Shown in pieces: positions 8,245-16,905 of a stretch of 64,000 bases of DNA. The DNA comes from Streptomyces finlayi. Lineage in GTDB: Bacteria; Actinomycetota; Actinomycetes; Streptomycetales; Streptomycetaceae. The notes beneath the pieces were generated by a model. It was given only the letters and a program-made list of their open reading frames with translations, ran no database searches and was not told the DNA's origin. A program made the position numbers and the translations under genes. Position 1 is the first letter of the stretch. Every line of letters begins with the position of its first letter. Location of the stretch: positions 7,192,001 to 7,256,000 of the forward strand of contig NZ_CP045702.1 in NCBI RefSeq assembly GCF_014216315.1. Direction: 5' to 3'.

Positions 8245-9514
8245 CGGCGTGTCCGTCTCCGGCAGCCGGTGAGGCCGGGGAGCCGTCCGGCGCCGGTGCG
8301 GACGAGGCCGGGGGCTCCTCGGACGCGGGCGGGGGATCGGACGGGGGCGCGTCCGTCGGCGGCGGTTCCGTGGAGGGGGCAGGCGGCGGTTCGTCGGAGG
8401 GCGGCGCCTCCGGGGAGGGCGCGTCAGTGGGCGGTGTGTCCGACGGAGCGTCGGACGGGGAACCGGGGTCGGACGGGGACGGGGAGGTCGTCGTGCCGGG
8501 CGGCGGGTCGGTCTTCTTGTCGGCCTTCCCCGTGTCGCCCGGCTTGCGGGCGAACCAGTCCCCGGACTCCGGGTCGAAGACCACGAACACCTTCACCACG
8601 GTGGCGGACGGCGTCACCACGACGACGTCCGACGAGCGGTAGCCGGGCCAGGCGGCCCCCTTCAACTGCGGGGTGCTCTGCTGGGCGACCGGCGGGAGCA
8701 GCGGATTGCCGCAGGCGCACCGGACCCGGGGCACCCCGCGGTCGTCGACCAGGACGGCGGTTCCGGCTTGCAGCACCGCCTGGTAGGTGGTCGCGGAACC
8801 GTCCTGGTACCCGTGGTTGGTGACCCGGGTGTCGGCCCGCAGCCGGACCGGGGTCAGCGCGCGCAGGTACCCCGGGACGCCGGAGGGCTTGATGTCCAGG
8901 ACCGACGCGAACACCCGGTTCTTGTCCGGCGCGCCGGAGAGCGCGCTGATCTGCTTCTCCACGTCGCAACTGGCGGCCTTCCGGGTTCCGCCGTACAGCC
9001 CGGGGGTCGACCCCTTCACCACACGCGTGGCGTTGGCCGTGGCGGTGGAGCTCGGTACGGCGGTCGGTGTCGGGGATGCCTTCGGCTCCTGCTCGGCGGT
9101 GGACTCGGTGAACGGGTCCTGTCCCGTGGACCCCGCGGCCTGGAGGAACACCTCGCCGCCGGCCTTCGTGCTCTGGTCCGGGCGGGTCAGGACCACCGTG
9201 ATCACGACAGCCGCGACCAGGGCCAGGGCGATGACGGCCACCCGGGGAGCGGAACGCCACCAGGCCCGGCCAGGACCTTCGCCGGCAGGCTGTCGCTCAC
9301 CGCTGGACCCGCCGCCCGGGCCGCCGCCGGAATCGCCCGCGCCGCCACGGCCTCCCGTCGAGCCGGGCCCTCCCAGTTCACCGCCGCTCGGCGGACCCGG
9401 CGGGGGACCGGTCGGGGTGTCCGGCGGTGGCTGCGGACCTGACTGCGACGGGTCCGACAGCGGGCCGGAAGGGGGTCCTGTCGGGCGGCCGGACGACGGC
9501 GGTTGCTCACTCAC
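8231..9514 (-). CDS. DUF6777 domain-containing membrane-anchored protein with proline-rich ends
   Basis: About 427 residues. Residues 1-80 are Pro/Gly/Ser-rich and cytoplasmic. A single transmembrane helix spans ~91-110. The extracellular globular part (~150-330) contains four or so cysteines, including CACGNPLLPP, and I recognise it as DUF6777. The last ~90 residues are a Pro/Ser/Asp-rich low-complexity tail, perhaps cell-wall spanning. The GTG start (VSEQPPSS) is chosen because a GGAAGAAG ribosome-binding site precedes it. It is divergent from the streptophobe gene and overlaps the end of the rhamnogalacturonan lyase remnant. Function unknown. Confidence 0.7.
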   Translation of the reverse strand: MSEQPPSSGRPTGPPSGPLSDPSQSGPQPPPDTPTGPPPGPPSGGELGGPGSTGGRGGAGDSGGGPGGGSSGERQPAGEGPGRAWWRSAPRVAVIALALVAAVVITVVLTRPDQSTKAGGEVFLQAAGSTGQDPFTESTAEQEPKASPTPTAVPSSTATANATRVVKGSTPGLYGGTRKAASCDVEKQISALSGAPDKNRVFASVLDIKPSGVPGYLRALTPVRLRADTRVTNHGYQDGSATTYQAVLQAGTAVLVDDRGVPRVRCACGNPLLPPVAQQSTPQLKGAAWPGYRSSDVVVVTPSATVVKVFVVFDPESGDWFARKPGDTGKADKKTDPPPGTTTSPSPSDPGSPSDAPSDTPPTDAPSPEAPPSDEPPPAPSTEPPPTDAPPSDPPPASEEPPASSAPAPDGSPASPAAGDGHAATAW

Positions 9515-9659
9515 AGGCTCTTCTTCCCAAGGCCGGAAGCCAGTCCGAATCATGTGCGTACAGACCTTATTGTGTGCCTTGTACCCCTGCTGCCCGCAAG
9601 CGGACGCGGGCGGCCCACGCCAGAGGGCGGACACCTCGATCGCTGCATAGCGTGGCAGC

Positions 9660-10937
9660 GTGAGCAGCCCGCGAAGCACCGGCAGAGACAACGTGTCCCG
9701 TCCCCCGCACGGCTGGGCCGACGCCCTCGTGGCGGTTCTCGCCGGGATGCTCGCCATGATCGCCGTCGCGGCCCTCGGCCTCTGGGCCGCGGGAGCCGGC
9801 CAGCTCCCCGGCGGCGCCTTCCCCCGCGTCGTCGCGGCCGTCGTCGTCATGGCGGCGGGCGGCTCGGTCGCGGTGTCCGGCAACGCCGGCGCACTCGCCG
9901 AGACGAACGCCGACCTCTCGGTGCTGCCGCTGTCCGTGACGCTCGTCGGCGCCCTCGCCGTCGGTGCGGGCTTTCTCCGGCCCCTGCGTCACCGGGCGGT
10001 CGCCGGTGGCCGCGAGCTGGCGGGCTGGGCCGCCCGGGTCGCGGCCCTCTGGCTCCTGGCACTCCTCGGGCTCTCGATCCTGGCCCGGCAGACCTTCGCC
10101 GTTCCCGTCGACGACCCGACGGGCGGCCTTCTCGACGACGTACTCGATGCCGCGCCCACCGTCGGATTCAGGACCGAGATCCCCCTCACCCTGGTCCTCG
10201 GTCTCCTGTGGGCGGCCGGTGTCCTCGTGCTCGCCCTGCTGGTGTCGCGCGGCGCCCCGCTGCCCGCCCGGTTGGTGCGCTTCCAGGAACCGGTGCGGCC
10301 CGCGGCCCACGCCATGGTCGTGCTGCTGCTCGGTTACGTGGCGCTGGGCACGGTCGTCGGACTCGTCGTCGCGGTGACAGGGGGACACTCCGCCGAGACG
10401 TTCGCGGTGATCCTGCTGGGGCTGCCGAACCTGGTGTGGCTCGCGTTCACCCTCGGACTGGGAGTCTCCTGGGAGGGAAAGGTCGAGGGGCCGTTCGGAC
10501 TGCCGATGCCCCAGGTACTCGACTCGGTGCTCCGCGCACCCGACATCTCGACGCTCGACGTCCGCACGCTCGCCGCGCAGGACGGCCGAGCATGGTGGCT
10601 GGTCGTCGTCGCCGCGCTCGCGGTCCTCGCGGCGGCCCTCCTCATGGCGCTCCGTTCACCGGCCCGTACACGTGCCTGGCAGCACGCCGCGCACATGGCG
10701 GTGGCCCTCGCCCTGACGGTGCTCTTCTGCTGTCTGGTCGCGCGGGTGTCCGCACATCTGGGCCTCTCGCTCCTGGGCCTCGGTGAGGTGGGCGGTGGCC
10801 TCGGTGGCGAGGTGCTCCTGCGTCCGCGCCTCTGGTCGGCGCTCGGAATCGCCCTCGTCTGGGGCGCGGTCGCCGGACTCCTGGGCGGGTTCCTCGCCTC
10901 GAAGGTCCGCCGGAGGAACCGTGACCGCTCGCCCTAG
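9660..10937 (+). CDS. Streptophobe family polytopic membrane protein
   Basis: 425 residues with about ten or more hydrophobic segments. It is the type annotated as streptophobe family in Streptomyces genomes; no biochemical role is known. The GTG start is the first codon of the open frame after the divergent promoter region. Its stop codon shares a CTAG with the stop codon of the converging kinase gene, so the two genes overlap by four bases. It sits between a DUF6777 gene and a signalling operon, which suggests a cell-envelope role (inference). Confidence 0.78.
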   Translation: MSSPRSTGRDNVSRPPHGWADALVAVLAGMLAMIAVAALGLWAAGAGQLPGGAFPRVVAAVVVMAAGGSVAVSGNAGALAETNADLSVLPLSVTLVGALAVGAGFLRPLRHRAVAGGRELAGWAARVAALWLLALLGLSILARQTFAVPVDDPTGGLLDDVLDAAPTVGFRTEIPLTLVLGLLWAAGVLVLALLVSRGAPLPARLVRFQEPVRPAAHAMVVLLLGYVALGTVVGLVVAVTGGHSAETFAVILLGLPNLVWLAFTLGLGVSWEGKVEGPFGLPMPQVLDSVLRAPDISTLDVRTLAAQDGRAWWLVVVAALAVLAAALLMALRSPARTRAWQHAAHMAVALALTVLFCCLVARVSAHLGLSLLGLGEVGGGLGGEVLLRPRLWSALGIALVWGAVAGLLGGFLASKVRRRNRDRSP

Positions 10938-11920
10938 GGGAAGACGGGCAGGGCCCAGCGGGGCGGCGGGGGAGGCGGCTCGGCGGCACCTGAGGTCCAG
11001 GGGGCGGGGTTCCCGTTCACCAGGGTCGGCGGATGGGCGTCCGGTCCGACGCCGGCAGCCGCGGCGCGCAGGGCCGCGACGAAGCGCAGACAGGAGTCGT
11101 AACGGTCTTCCGGACTCTTGGCGAGCGCCTTCGCCAGTACGCCGTCGACCTCGGCGGGCAGATCGGGACGCTCGTCGCTCGGCGGTGGGGGAGGATCGTA
11201 CTGGTGCGCCCAGAGGAGGGCCATGTCGTCGTCCCGCCGGAAGGGCGGGGCGCCGGTCAGCGTCTCGTGGACCACGCAGGCGAGGCTGTAGACGTCGCAC
11301 CGGCCGTCCACCGGACGCCCTGAAATCTGCTCTGGTGCCACGTAGTCCAGCGTGCCGACGAACTGGCCCACCGTGGTGAAACCGGTCAGTGACAGCGACT
11401 TCTTCGTCAGCCCGAAGTCGGTGAGGTACACGTGTTCCGGGTGGTCGCTGTCCGTGCCCGCCGCGACGAGGATGTTGCCCGGTTTGACGTCGCGGTGGAC
11501 GAGGTCGTGGTCATGGGCGGCGTCGAGTGCTGATGCCACCTGTGCGGCGATGCGGATCGCGGTGGTGAGCGGCAGCGGACCCCGGCGGTCGATCAGGACC
11601 CGCAGATCCTGTCCCGCGACGAAGCGCATCGCGATGTAGAGCAGCCCGTCCGTCTCGCCCGCCTCGAAGACCGGCACTATGTGCGGATGGTCGATCGCGG
11701 CGGCCACCCGTGACTCGTACGTGAAACGCTGCCGGAAGGTGTCGTTGCGTGCGAGCTCGGGTGCCAGCAGTTTGAGTGCCACCGTGCGGTCCAGCCGCAG
11801 ATCCCTGGCGCGGTAGACGACGGCCATGCCGCCGCGGCCGATCTCGCTCTCCACGAGGTAGCCCGCGATCTGCTTCCCCAGCAGATCGTGCGGCCTTCCG
11901 GCGGGCAGCCCGGCTTCCAT
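10934..11920 (-). CDS. Serine/threonine protein kinase (Pkn type), soluble
   Basis: 328 residues. A complete Hanks-type kinase domain occupies ~18-280: glycine loop GRGGMAVVY, catalytic lysine in VALKLL, HRDVKPGNIL loop, DFG, and APEQISG of the activation segment. A ~45-residue proline-rich tail follows. Unlike most Streptomyces kinases it lacks an obvious transmembrane helix and PASTA domains, so it is probably cytosolic. It is the last gene of a tight operon: six bases after the adaptor gene, which itself lies nine bases after the FHA-ABC transporter. Likely substrates are those two proteins (inference). Confidence 0.92.
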   Translation of the reverse strand: MEAGLPAGRPHDLLGKQIAGYLVESEIGRGGMAVVYRARDLRLDRTVALKLLAPELARNDTFRQRFTYESRVAAAIDHPHIVPVFEAGETDGLLYIAMRFVAGQDLRVLIDRRGPLPLTTAIRIAAQVASALDAAHDHDLVHRDVKPGNILVAAGTDSDHPEHVYLTDFGLTKKSLSLTGFTTVGQFVGTLDYVAPEQISGRPVDGRCDVYSLACVVHETLTGAPPFRRDDDMALLWAHQYDPPPPPSDERPDLPAEVDGVLAKALAKSPEDRYDSCLRFVAALRAAAAGVGPDAHPPTLVNGNPAPWTSGAAEPPPPPPRWALPVFP

Positions 11921-11926
11921 CGCGGA

Positions 11927-12604
11927 TCACCGGACCGAACGGGTCGGTGGTCCCGCGGAAGGCCCCGTCGCCGGGCCCGCGTCGGGCACGACACGGGTCG
12001 GTTCCGGGTCCGACTCCCCGACGAAGCGGGTCGGTTCGGGGCCGGAGTCGTCGACCACCCGGGTCGGTTCGGGACCCGCGTCCGCTGCCGGCCCCGTCCC
12101 GGTGGCCGCTCTGCCCGGCCCGGGACCCGCCGACGCCGCGTACGTACTGAGCTGCTTTCCGTCGCAGTACACCCAGCGCTCGTGCTCCGCGTCGTACAGC
12201 CAGGCCGCTTCGCCGTCCACGATCACGCCCACCCGGAGCCCCTGGGTGCGGAGCCGGAAGCTCTCGCCGTCCAGGGCGCCGTCCGTCAGCTCCTGCGCGG
12301 CGCGCCGGTACTGGTGAAGCGCTTCGTCGACCCTGGCCAGCAGCGGCCCGGGATCGGCCGTGCGGGCGAGCGGCTGCCGGCCGGCCGGCGGAGCCTGCGG
12401 TACGGGGACGAGGAGCCTGCCGTCGATCCACGCGGACCACCCGTTGGCGCACGCGATGAACCCCCAGTCGCCCCGGCGGTCGAGAAGCTGCACGGGCAGC
12501 AGAGGATCGAGCGGCGCGGTCGGCCGGGAGACGTCGGGAGCCTCCCAGGCGGGCATTCCGTCCGGGGGGACGACATGGGTCGGTCGGAACTCGGGAGTCG
12601 CCAT
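11927..12604 (-). CDS. Putative adaptor with three 11-residue Thr-containing repeats, between FHA transporter and kinase
   Basis: 225 residues; not assigned to a named family. Residues ~1-160 are globular, with a small beta-rich stretch (GDWGFIACANGWSAWIDGRLL) and a second (VGVIVDGEAAWLYD, ERWVYCDGKQL). Residues ~177-206 are three tandem 11-residue units, each with the core PEPTR(V/F)V. Each unit has one threonine in an arginine/hydrophobic setting that could be phosphorylated by the neighbouring kinase and read by the FHA domains of the transporter (inference). Start and stop are within a few bases of the neighbouring genes, so translational coupling is likely. Confidence 0.7.
   Translation of the reverse strand: MATPEFRPTHVVPPDGMPAWEAPDVSRPTAPLDPLLPVQLLDRRGDWGFIACANGWSAWIDGRLLVPVPQAPPAGRQPLARTADPGPLLARVDEALHQYRRAAQELTDGALDGESFRLRTQGLRVGVIVDGEAAWLYDAEHERWVYCDGKQLSTYAASAGPGPGRAATGTGPAADAGPEPTRVVDDSGPEPTRFVGESDPEPTRVVPDAGPATGPSAGPPTRSVR
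11987..12076. repeat. Three tandem 33-bp units encoding PEPTR(V/F)V repeats
   Basis: Three in-frame 33-base units in the adaptor gene. The cores GPEPTRVV, GPEPTRFV and DPEPTRVV are spaced exactly 11 residues apart, with variable acidic linkers. Confidence 0.85.
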
Positions 12605-12613
12605 GGGCCGCCC

Positions 12614-14971
12614 CTACTTCCGCATGATGGCGGGTTCGTGGCGGCGAAGCAGCCTCACGACGAGGTATCCGAAGACGAGCGACAGCACCACGAGCATGCC
12701 CATGTTGAGCAGCCACACTCCGGCGGAGTGCGCGAACAGGGGGTCGGAGGTCAGCTTTCCGGGGACGACCGCGCCGAGGTCGATCGTTCCCGCCATCGCC
12801 CCCAGCGCCCACCGCGACGGCACCAGCCACGCCAGCTGTTCGACCCCGATCACTCCGTGCAGTTTGAGCAGGGCCCCGCAGAACACGACCTGCACGATGG
12901 CGAGGAGGACCAGCAACGGCATGGTGACCTCCTCCTTGCGCACGAGCGCGGACACCAGGAGGCCGAGCATCATCGCGGTGAAGGAGAGCAGGGCGACGGC
13001 CACGGTGATCTCCACGAGGGGTGGCAGCAGTACGCCCTTGCCCCCGGGCGCGTTGAGATCGACGCCGACCAGTCCCACCAGGGTCAGCACGACGGCCTGC
13101 AGCACCGTGACGACGCCGAGCACCACGACCTTGGACATCAGGTACGCCGATCTGGACAGCCCGACGGCCCGCTCCCGTTGGTAGATCACCCGCTCCTTGA
13201 CCAGCTCCCGCACCGCGTTGGCGGCGCCGGTCAGCACACCGCCCACACAGAGGATGAGCAGGGCGTTCATCGCCGTTTCCCGGTTCAGTTCGCTGCCCGC
13301 CAGGGCGCGGGCCATCGCTCCCATCACGAACGGCAGAGCGATCATGATGACGAGGAAGGTCCGGTCGGCGCTCAGCGCGGCCGCGTAGCGACGTACGAGC
13401 GTACGGAGTTGGGCGCCCCAGTTCCTGGTCTTCGGCGGCGGGGCGACGGCCGCCGCTGCCGGGACGTCCGGCAGCCGGGGCTGGTCCGTGGAGTTCAGGA
13501 TGTACCGCTGGTGGAAGGCCGACGCCTGGTACTGCCCGGCCCAGTCGCGGTCGCGGTCGTTCTCGAAGGCCTCGAACGCCTCCGGCCACTGTTCGAAACC
13601 GAAGAAGGCCAGCGCCTCGTCCGGAGGTCCGTAGTAGGCGATGCGCCCGCCGGGCGCGAGGACGAGGAGCCGGTCGCAGACATCGAGGCTCAGCACGCTG
13701 TGCGTGACGACGATGACGGTCCGGCCGTCGTCGGCGAGGCCGCGCAGCATATGCATGACGGAACGGTCCATGCCGGGGTCGAGGCCCGAGGTCGGCTCGT
13801 CGAGGAAGAGGAGCGACGGCTTCGTCAGCAGCTCCAGGGCCACGCTCACCCGCTTGCGCTGGCCTCCGGAGAGGCTGTGGATCGGCTGGTCGGCGCGTTG
13901 TTCCAGGCCCAGTTCACCCATTACCTCGGACACCCGTGCCTGCCGTTCCGCCGCCGCCGTGTCCTGCGGGAAGCGCAGCTCGGCGGCGTAACCCAGGGCG
14001 CGGCGTACGGTCAGCTGGGCGTGCAGGATGTCGTCCTGCGGCACGAGGCCGATGCGCTGGCGCAGTTCGGCGAAGTCCCGGTAGAGGTCACGGCCGTCGT
14101 ACAGGACCCTGCCCCGGTCGGCGGGACGCAGCCCTGTCAGCGCGTTGAGCAGGGTGGACTTGCCGGCGCCGCTGGGCCCGACGACCGCCAGCAGACACTT
14201 CTCGCCGACCGGGAACGCCACCTCGTCCAGGAGCGTCTTGCGGCCCCGGTCCACGGTGACGGCCAGGTCCTGTACGTCGAGCGAGACCTCACCGGTGTCG
14301 ACGAACTCCTGGAGTTCGTCACCGACCAGACAGAAGGCCGAGTGGCCGATCCCCACGATGTCCCCGGCCAGGACGGGGGCGCGGTCCACCGGTGCGCCGT
14401 TGAGGAAGGTTCCGTTGTGGCTTCCGAGGTCGACGATCTCGTACGTCCCGTCCGCCCGGGCGTGCAGTTCGGCGTGCCGGCGCGAGACGACCAGGTCGTC
14501 GATGACCAGGTCGTTGTCGCTGCCGCGGCCGATGCGTACGGTGCGCGAGGGCAGGGGCCGCACTGTCGTCGGCTGGCGGAAGGTGCCCGTCGCTCCGGGC
14601 ATCGAGACCGCCGAGGGCCGTTCCGGCGTCCGGGAGACGGCTTTTTGCGGTTCGGACCCCACGAGAAGGGCGCGCGGCCCGTCGGAGGCGCTGCCGAAGC
14701 GGATCACACTGCCAGGACCGACGTCCGCCTCATGGACGCGGCGGCCGTCGGTGTATGTGCCGTTGGTGCTGTGCTCGTCCTCCAGCAGCCAGTGGTCCGC
14801 GGCGGGATGCAGCACGGCGTGGTGCCAGGAGACCCGGATGTCGTCGATGACGATGTCGCTCAGCGGGTCGCGACCGACGTGGTAATCCCGGCCCGGCCTC
14901 ATCACTGTCGAACCCTGATCGGTTTCCAGGACGAGTTCGGGCACGGTCGCCGCCACAGGCCGCTGTCCCAT
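12614..14971 (-). CDS. FHA-FHA-ABC ATPase-ABC-2 permease fusion transporter
   Basis: 785 residues, several modules in one chain. FHA domain 1 (~25-95: YHVGRDPLSD, HSTNGTY). FHA domain 2 (~145-220: VRIGRGSDNDL, SRRHAELH, GSHNGTF). ABCG-type ATPase (~230-450: GPSGAGKST, LSGGQRKRVS, LLFLDEPTSG). C-terminal ABC-2 permease with about six transmembrane helices. FHA domains bind phosphothreonine, so transport should be switched by a Ser/Thr kinase, and one is encoded two genes downstream in the same operon. Mycobacterial Rv1747 has the same architecture and is controlled by PknF. The substrate is unknown. ATG 14971 (MGQRPVAATV) gives the family start. Confidence 0.92.
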   Translation of the reverse strand: MGQRPVAATVPELVLETDQGSTVMRPGRDYHVGRDPLSDIVIDDIRVSWHHAVLHPAADHWLLEDEHSTNGTYTDGRRVHEADVGPGSVIRFGSASDGPRALLVGSEPQKAVSRTPERPSAVSMPGATGTFRQPTTVRPLPSRTVRIGRGSDNDLVIDDLVVSRRHAELHARADGTYEIVDLGSHNGTFLNGAPVDRAPVLAGDIVGIGHSAFCLVGDELQEFVDTGEVSLDVQDLAVTVDRGRKTLLDEVAFPVGEKCLLAVVGPSGAGKSTLLNALTGLRPADRGRVLYDGRDLYRDFAELRQRIGLVPQDDILHAQLTVRRALGYAAELRFPQDTAAAERQARVSEVMGELGLEQRADQPIHSLSGGQRKRVSVALELLTKPSLLFLDEPTSGLDPGMDRSVMHMLRGLADDGRTVIVVTHSVLSLDVCDRLLVLAPGGRIAYYGPPDEALAFFGFEQWPEAFEAFENDRDRDWAGQYQASAFHQRYILNSTDQPRLPDVPAAAAVAPPPKTRNWGAQLRTLVRRYAAALSADRTFLVIMIALPFVMGAMARALAGSELNRETAMNALLILCVGGVLTGAANAVRELVKERVIYQRERAVGLSRSAYLMSKVVVLGVVTVLQAVVLTLVGLVGVDLNAPGGKGVLLPPLVEITVAVALLSFTAMMLGLLVSALVRKEEVTMPLLVLLAIVQVVFCGALLKLHGVIGVEQLAWLVPSRWALGAMAGTIDLGAVVPGKLTSDPLFAHSAGVWLLNMGMLVVLSLVFGYLVVRLLRRHEPAIMRK

Positions 14972-15028
14972 GCTCGAAAGTCTAGTCAGGGCAACCCGTT
15001 TGCGCGCGCCGCCGGGGCATTTCTGTAT

Positions 15029-15052
15029 TAGTGCAAACATGTTTCCGCACTA
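15029..15052. promoter_or_regulatory. Candidate dyad operator in the divergent FHA-ABC/acetyltransferase promoter region
   Basis: TAGTGC and GCACTA flank a perfect AAACATGTTT palindrome, within 24 bases of unusually AT-rich sequence. The position, 25 bases before the acetyltransferase start and 58 before the divergent transporter start, fits an operator. The regulator is unknown. Confidence 0.45.
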
Positions 15053-15077
15053 GTCTGAAATGGGATACGGTGATGTC

Positions 15078-15671
15078 ATGCCCGCTCGGATACCCGCGCC
15101 CGTGACGCTGACCGGTCGGCACGTGACCCTCGTGCCGTTGACGATGGACCATGCCGAAGACCTCTTCGCGGCCGGTGGCCGCGACGACGAGGTCTGGCGC
15201 TGGCAGGGTGGCCCGACGCCACAGTCCCGGGACGAGCTCGTAGGGACGATGCGTGACCTGCTCGGCAAGGCGGAGCGGGGTACGTACGTCCCCTACGCCG
15301 TCGTCCACCGCGCGAGCGGCCGGGCGATCGGCTGGACCTCGTTCATGGACATCTGCCCGGCCGACGAACGGCTGGAGATCGGCTGGACCTGGTACGGCCG
15401 TGCGTTCTGGCGTTCGGCGGTGAACACCGAGACGAAGCTGCTCCTGATGACGTATGCCTTCGAGGAACTGGGTATGGGGCGCGTGCAGTTGAAGACGGAC
15501 CACCTGAACCTCCGTTCACAGGAGGCGATCGCCCGCCTCGGCGCCCAGCGCGAGGGGGTGCTGCGCCGCCACCGTCTGCGCCACGACGGCACCTGGCGCG
15601 ACACCGTCTACTTCTCGCTGCTCGTCGACGAATGGCCCGAGGTGAAGAAGCGCCTCGGCGCCCGGCTCTGA
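15078..15671 (+). CDS. GNAT family N-acetyltransferase (RimJ/RimL type)
   Basis: 197 residues. The fold starts with PVTLTGRHVTLVPL, then EIGWTWYGRAFWRSAVNTE (acetyl-CoA-binding region) and LGMGRVQLKTDHLNLRSQEAI, and ends with LGAQREGVLRRHR and RDTVYFSLL. These are typical of the ribosomal-protein alanine acetyltransferase subfamily, members of which acetylate proteins or small amines. The acceptor substrate cannot be deduced. The ATG at 15078 has a GGTGA site just upstream and begins the conserved sequence. Divergent from the FHA-ABC operon. Confidence 0.88.
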   Translation: MPARIPAPVTLTGRHVTLVPLTMDHAEDLFAAGGRDDEVWRWQGGPTPQSRDELVGTMRDLLGKAERGTYVPYAVVHRASGRAIGWTSFMDICPADERLEIGWTWYGRAFWRSAVNTETKLLLMTYAFEELGMGRVQLKTDHLNLRSQEAIARLGAQREGVLRRHRLRHDGTWRDTVYFSLLVDEWPEVKKRLGARL

Positions 15672-15737
15672 CGGACGAGGGTCACGGAACGGCCCATGCC
15701 GCCCCCATGTTGGAACGTGTGGCCCCGTGTCGTAGTA

Positions 15738-16143
15738 CATCGCGCTCGTCCACCCGGTGTTCTTCGGTTCCGCGGCCACCGGCGCGGGCGTCCCCGAACT
15801 GATCGCGGGCGGCCCGGGGTGACGCGCAGGCGCCCGCCTCCGGCACCGTGTTCAAGATCCCCCGAGGTCCGCGGCGTCACCTGCGTCGTGGAGGGGCAGA
15901 TCCCCGCAGCCCGGGAGCGCGCGCCCCAGCAGCTGCTGCCCGAACTGACACGAGGTGAGGGCGTCCTGGAGTCCACCCTCGCGCAGTACCACCCGGTCAC
16001 CGGTCCCGTTCCGGACCGGCCGCGTACGGACAACGATCTCCTGCACCGCAAGGAGTACCTGCTGCGCACGCTCCGCCGGGTGGCGGCCGGTGCCTGCGCG
16101 CGGCTGCTCCACGAGCGGCCGCGGGTGTCCCGCCGGAGAACCT
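15738..16143 (+). pseudogene. Degraded TetM/Otr(A)-type ribosomal protection GTPase fragments
   Basis: Three pieces of an elongation-factor-G-like tetracycline resistance protein appear in order but in different frames. They are HPVFFGSAATGAGVPELIAGG (~15754-15816, then a TGA), SGTVFKIPR (~15839-15865), and a C-terminal stretch GVTCVVEGQIPAAR, LPELTRGEGVLES, PRTDNDLLHRKEYLLR (~15872-16090). The GTPase domain is missing entirely. Deletions plus frameshifts make this non-functional. It occupies most of the 640-base gap between the acetyltransferase and the thioesterase. Confidence 0.7.
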
Positions 16144-16314
16144 GACGCGCCTCGGGTCCGGGCGAGCGGCGCGTCCGGCAGAAGGCGCTGCCGGAATTCT
16201 GCCGCAGGGTTTTGCGGCAGGAAGTCACCTGCACATGACAGCGGCGTAAGAGTTCTGACGCCGTGACGGCAGGGAGCGGAGAGAGAGGGCGTCGGCCCGA
16301 ACAGGAATGACGGA

Positions 16315-16755
16315 ATGTCCATGGGTGTTGCGGCGTTCATGGCTTTCTTTGTTGACGTGACCGTCCGTGGCTACGAACTCGACACCCAGGGGCATCTGAA
16401 CCAGGCCGTCTACCTCCAGTACGCGGAGCACGCCCGGTGGGAACTGCTGCGGGCCGCCGGGCTGCCCCAGGAGAAACTGCTGGCCACCGGTGTGGGCCCG
16501 GTGGCCCTGGAGGTGACGGTGAAGTACGCCAGGGAGCTGCGTGGTGGAGACAAGGTCCGGGTGACCTGCGAGTTCCTCTACGGGGCCGGGAAGACCTTCC
16601 GGATCGCTCAGCAGATCATCAAGGAGGACGGCACGGTGGCCGCGGAGGTCAGCGGTGTGGGCGGCATGCTCGATCTCTCCACCCGGAGGCTGATCGCGGA
16701 CCCGGGGGGCCACCTGGCGTCGCTCGCCGAGAATCCGGAACTGCTCGGCGCCTGA
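16315..16755 (+). CDS. Acyl-CoA thioesterase, hotdog fold (4HBT family)
   Basis: 146 residues. The N-terminal motif DVTVRGYELDTQGHLNQAVY contains the family's Asp and His/Asn positions, followed by YAEHARWELL on the long helix. It should hydrolyse acyl-CoA thioesters in the cytoplasm; chain-length preference unknown. An AGGA site lies about eight bases before the ATG at 16315. Internal ATGs at codons 3 and 9 are alternatives. Confidence 0.88.
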   Translation: MSMGVAAFMAFFVDVTVRGYELDTQGHLNQAVYLQYAEHARWELLRAAGLPQEKLLATGVGPVALEVTVKYARELRGGDKVRVTCEFLYGAGKTFRIAQQIIKEDGTVAAEVSGVGGMLDLSTRRLIADPGGHLASLAENPELLGA

Positions 16756-16783
16756 AGAGGAGGGTCCGCGGCCGTCCGCCGGG

Positions 16784-16905
16784 TCAGCGGATCGGCCCGC
16801 CCGCCGTCAGCCGCTCCGTCATCCTCCCGAGCCGGGTGGACCTGACGTCGGGAGTGCGCGCCGTCGCGAGACGCAGGATCACGAGGTACCGGGCCGACTT
16901 GCGCC
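16784..16905 (-). pseudogene. Possible C-terminal fragment of a YdeI/OmpD-associated-type protein
   Basis: On the minus strand, before a stop at 16784, the frame reads LRLATARTPDVRSTRLGRMTERL. This resembles the Arg-rich helical C-terminus (the A-K/R-x-P-E/D-x-R-x-x-R pattern) of YdeI-family proteins. No matching N-terminal domain precedes it. I see nothing else in the 16756-17097 gap. Confidence 0.3.

Noticed and set aside
11888..15031. Long open frame of about 1047 codons on the plus strand opposite the kinase-FHA operon
   Set aside because: It is the antisense shadow of three well-supported minus-strand genes; the high GC content keeps it open, and it has no domain similarity.
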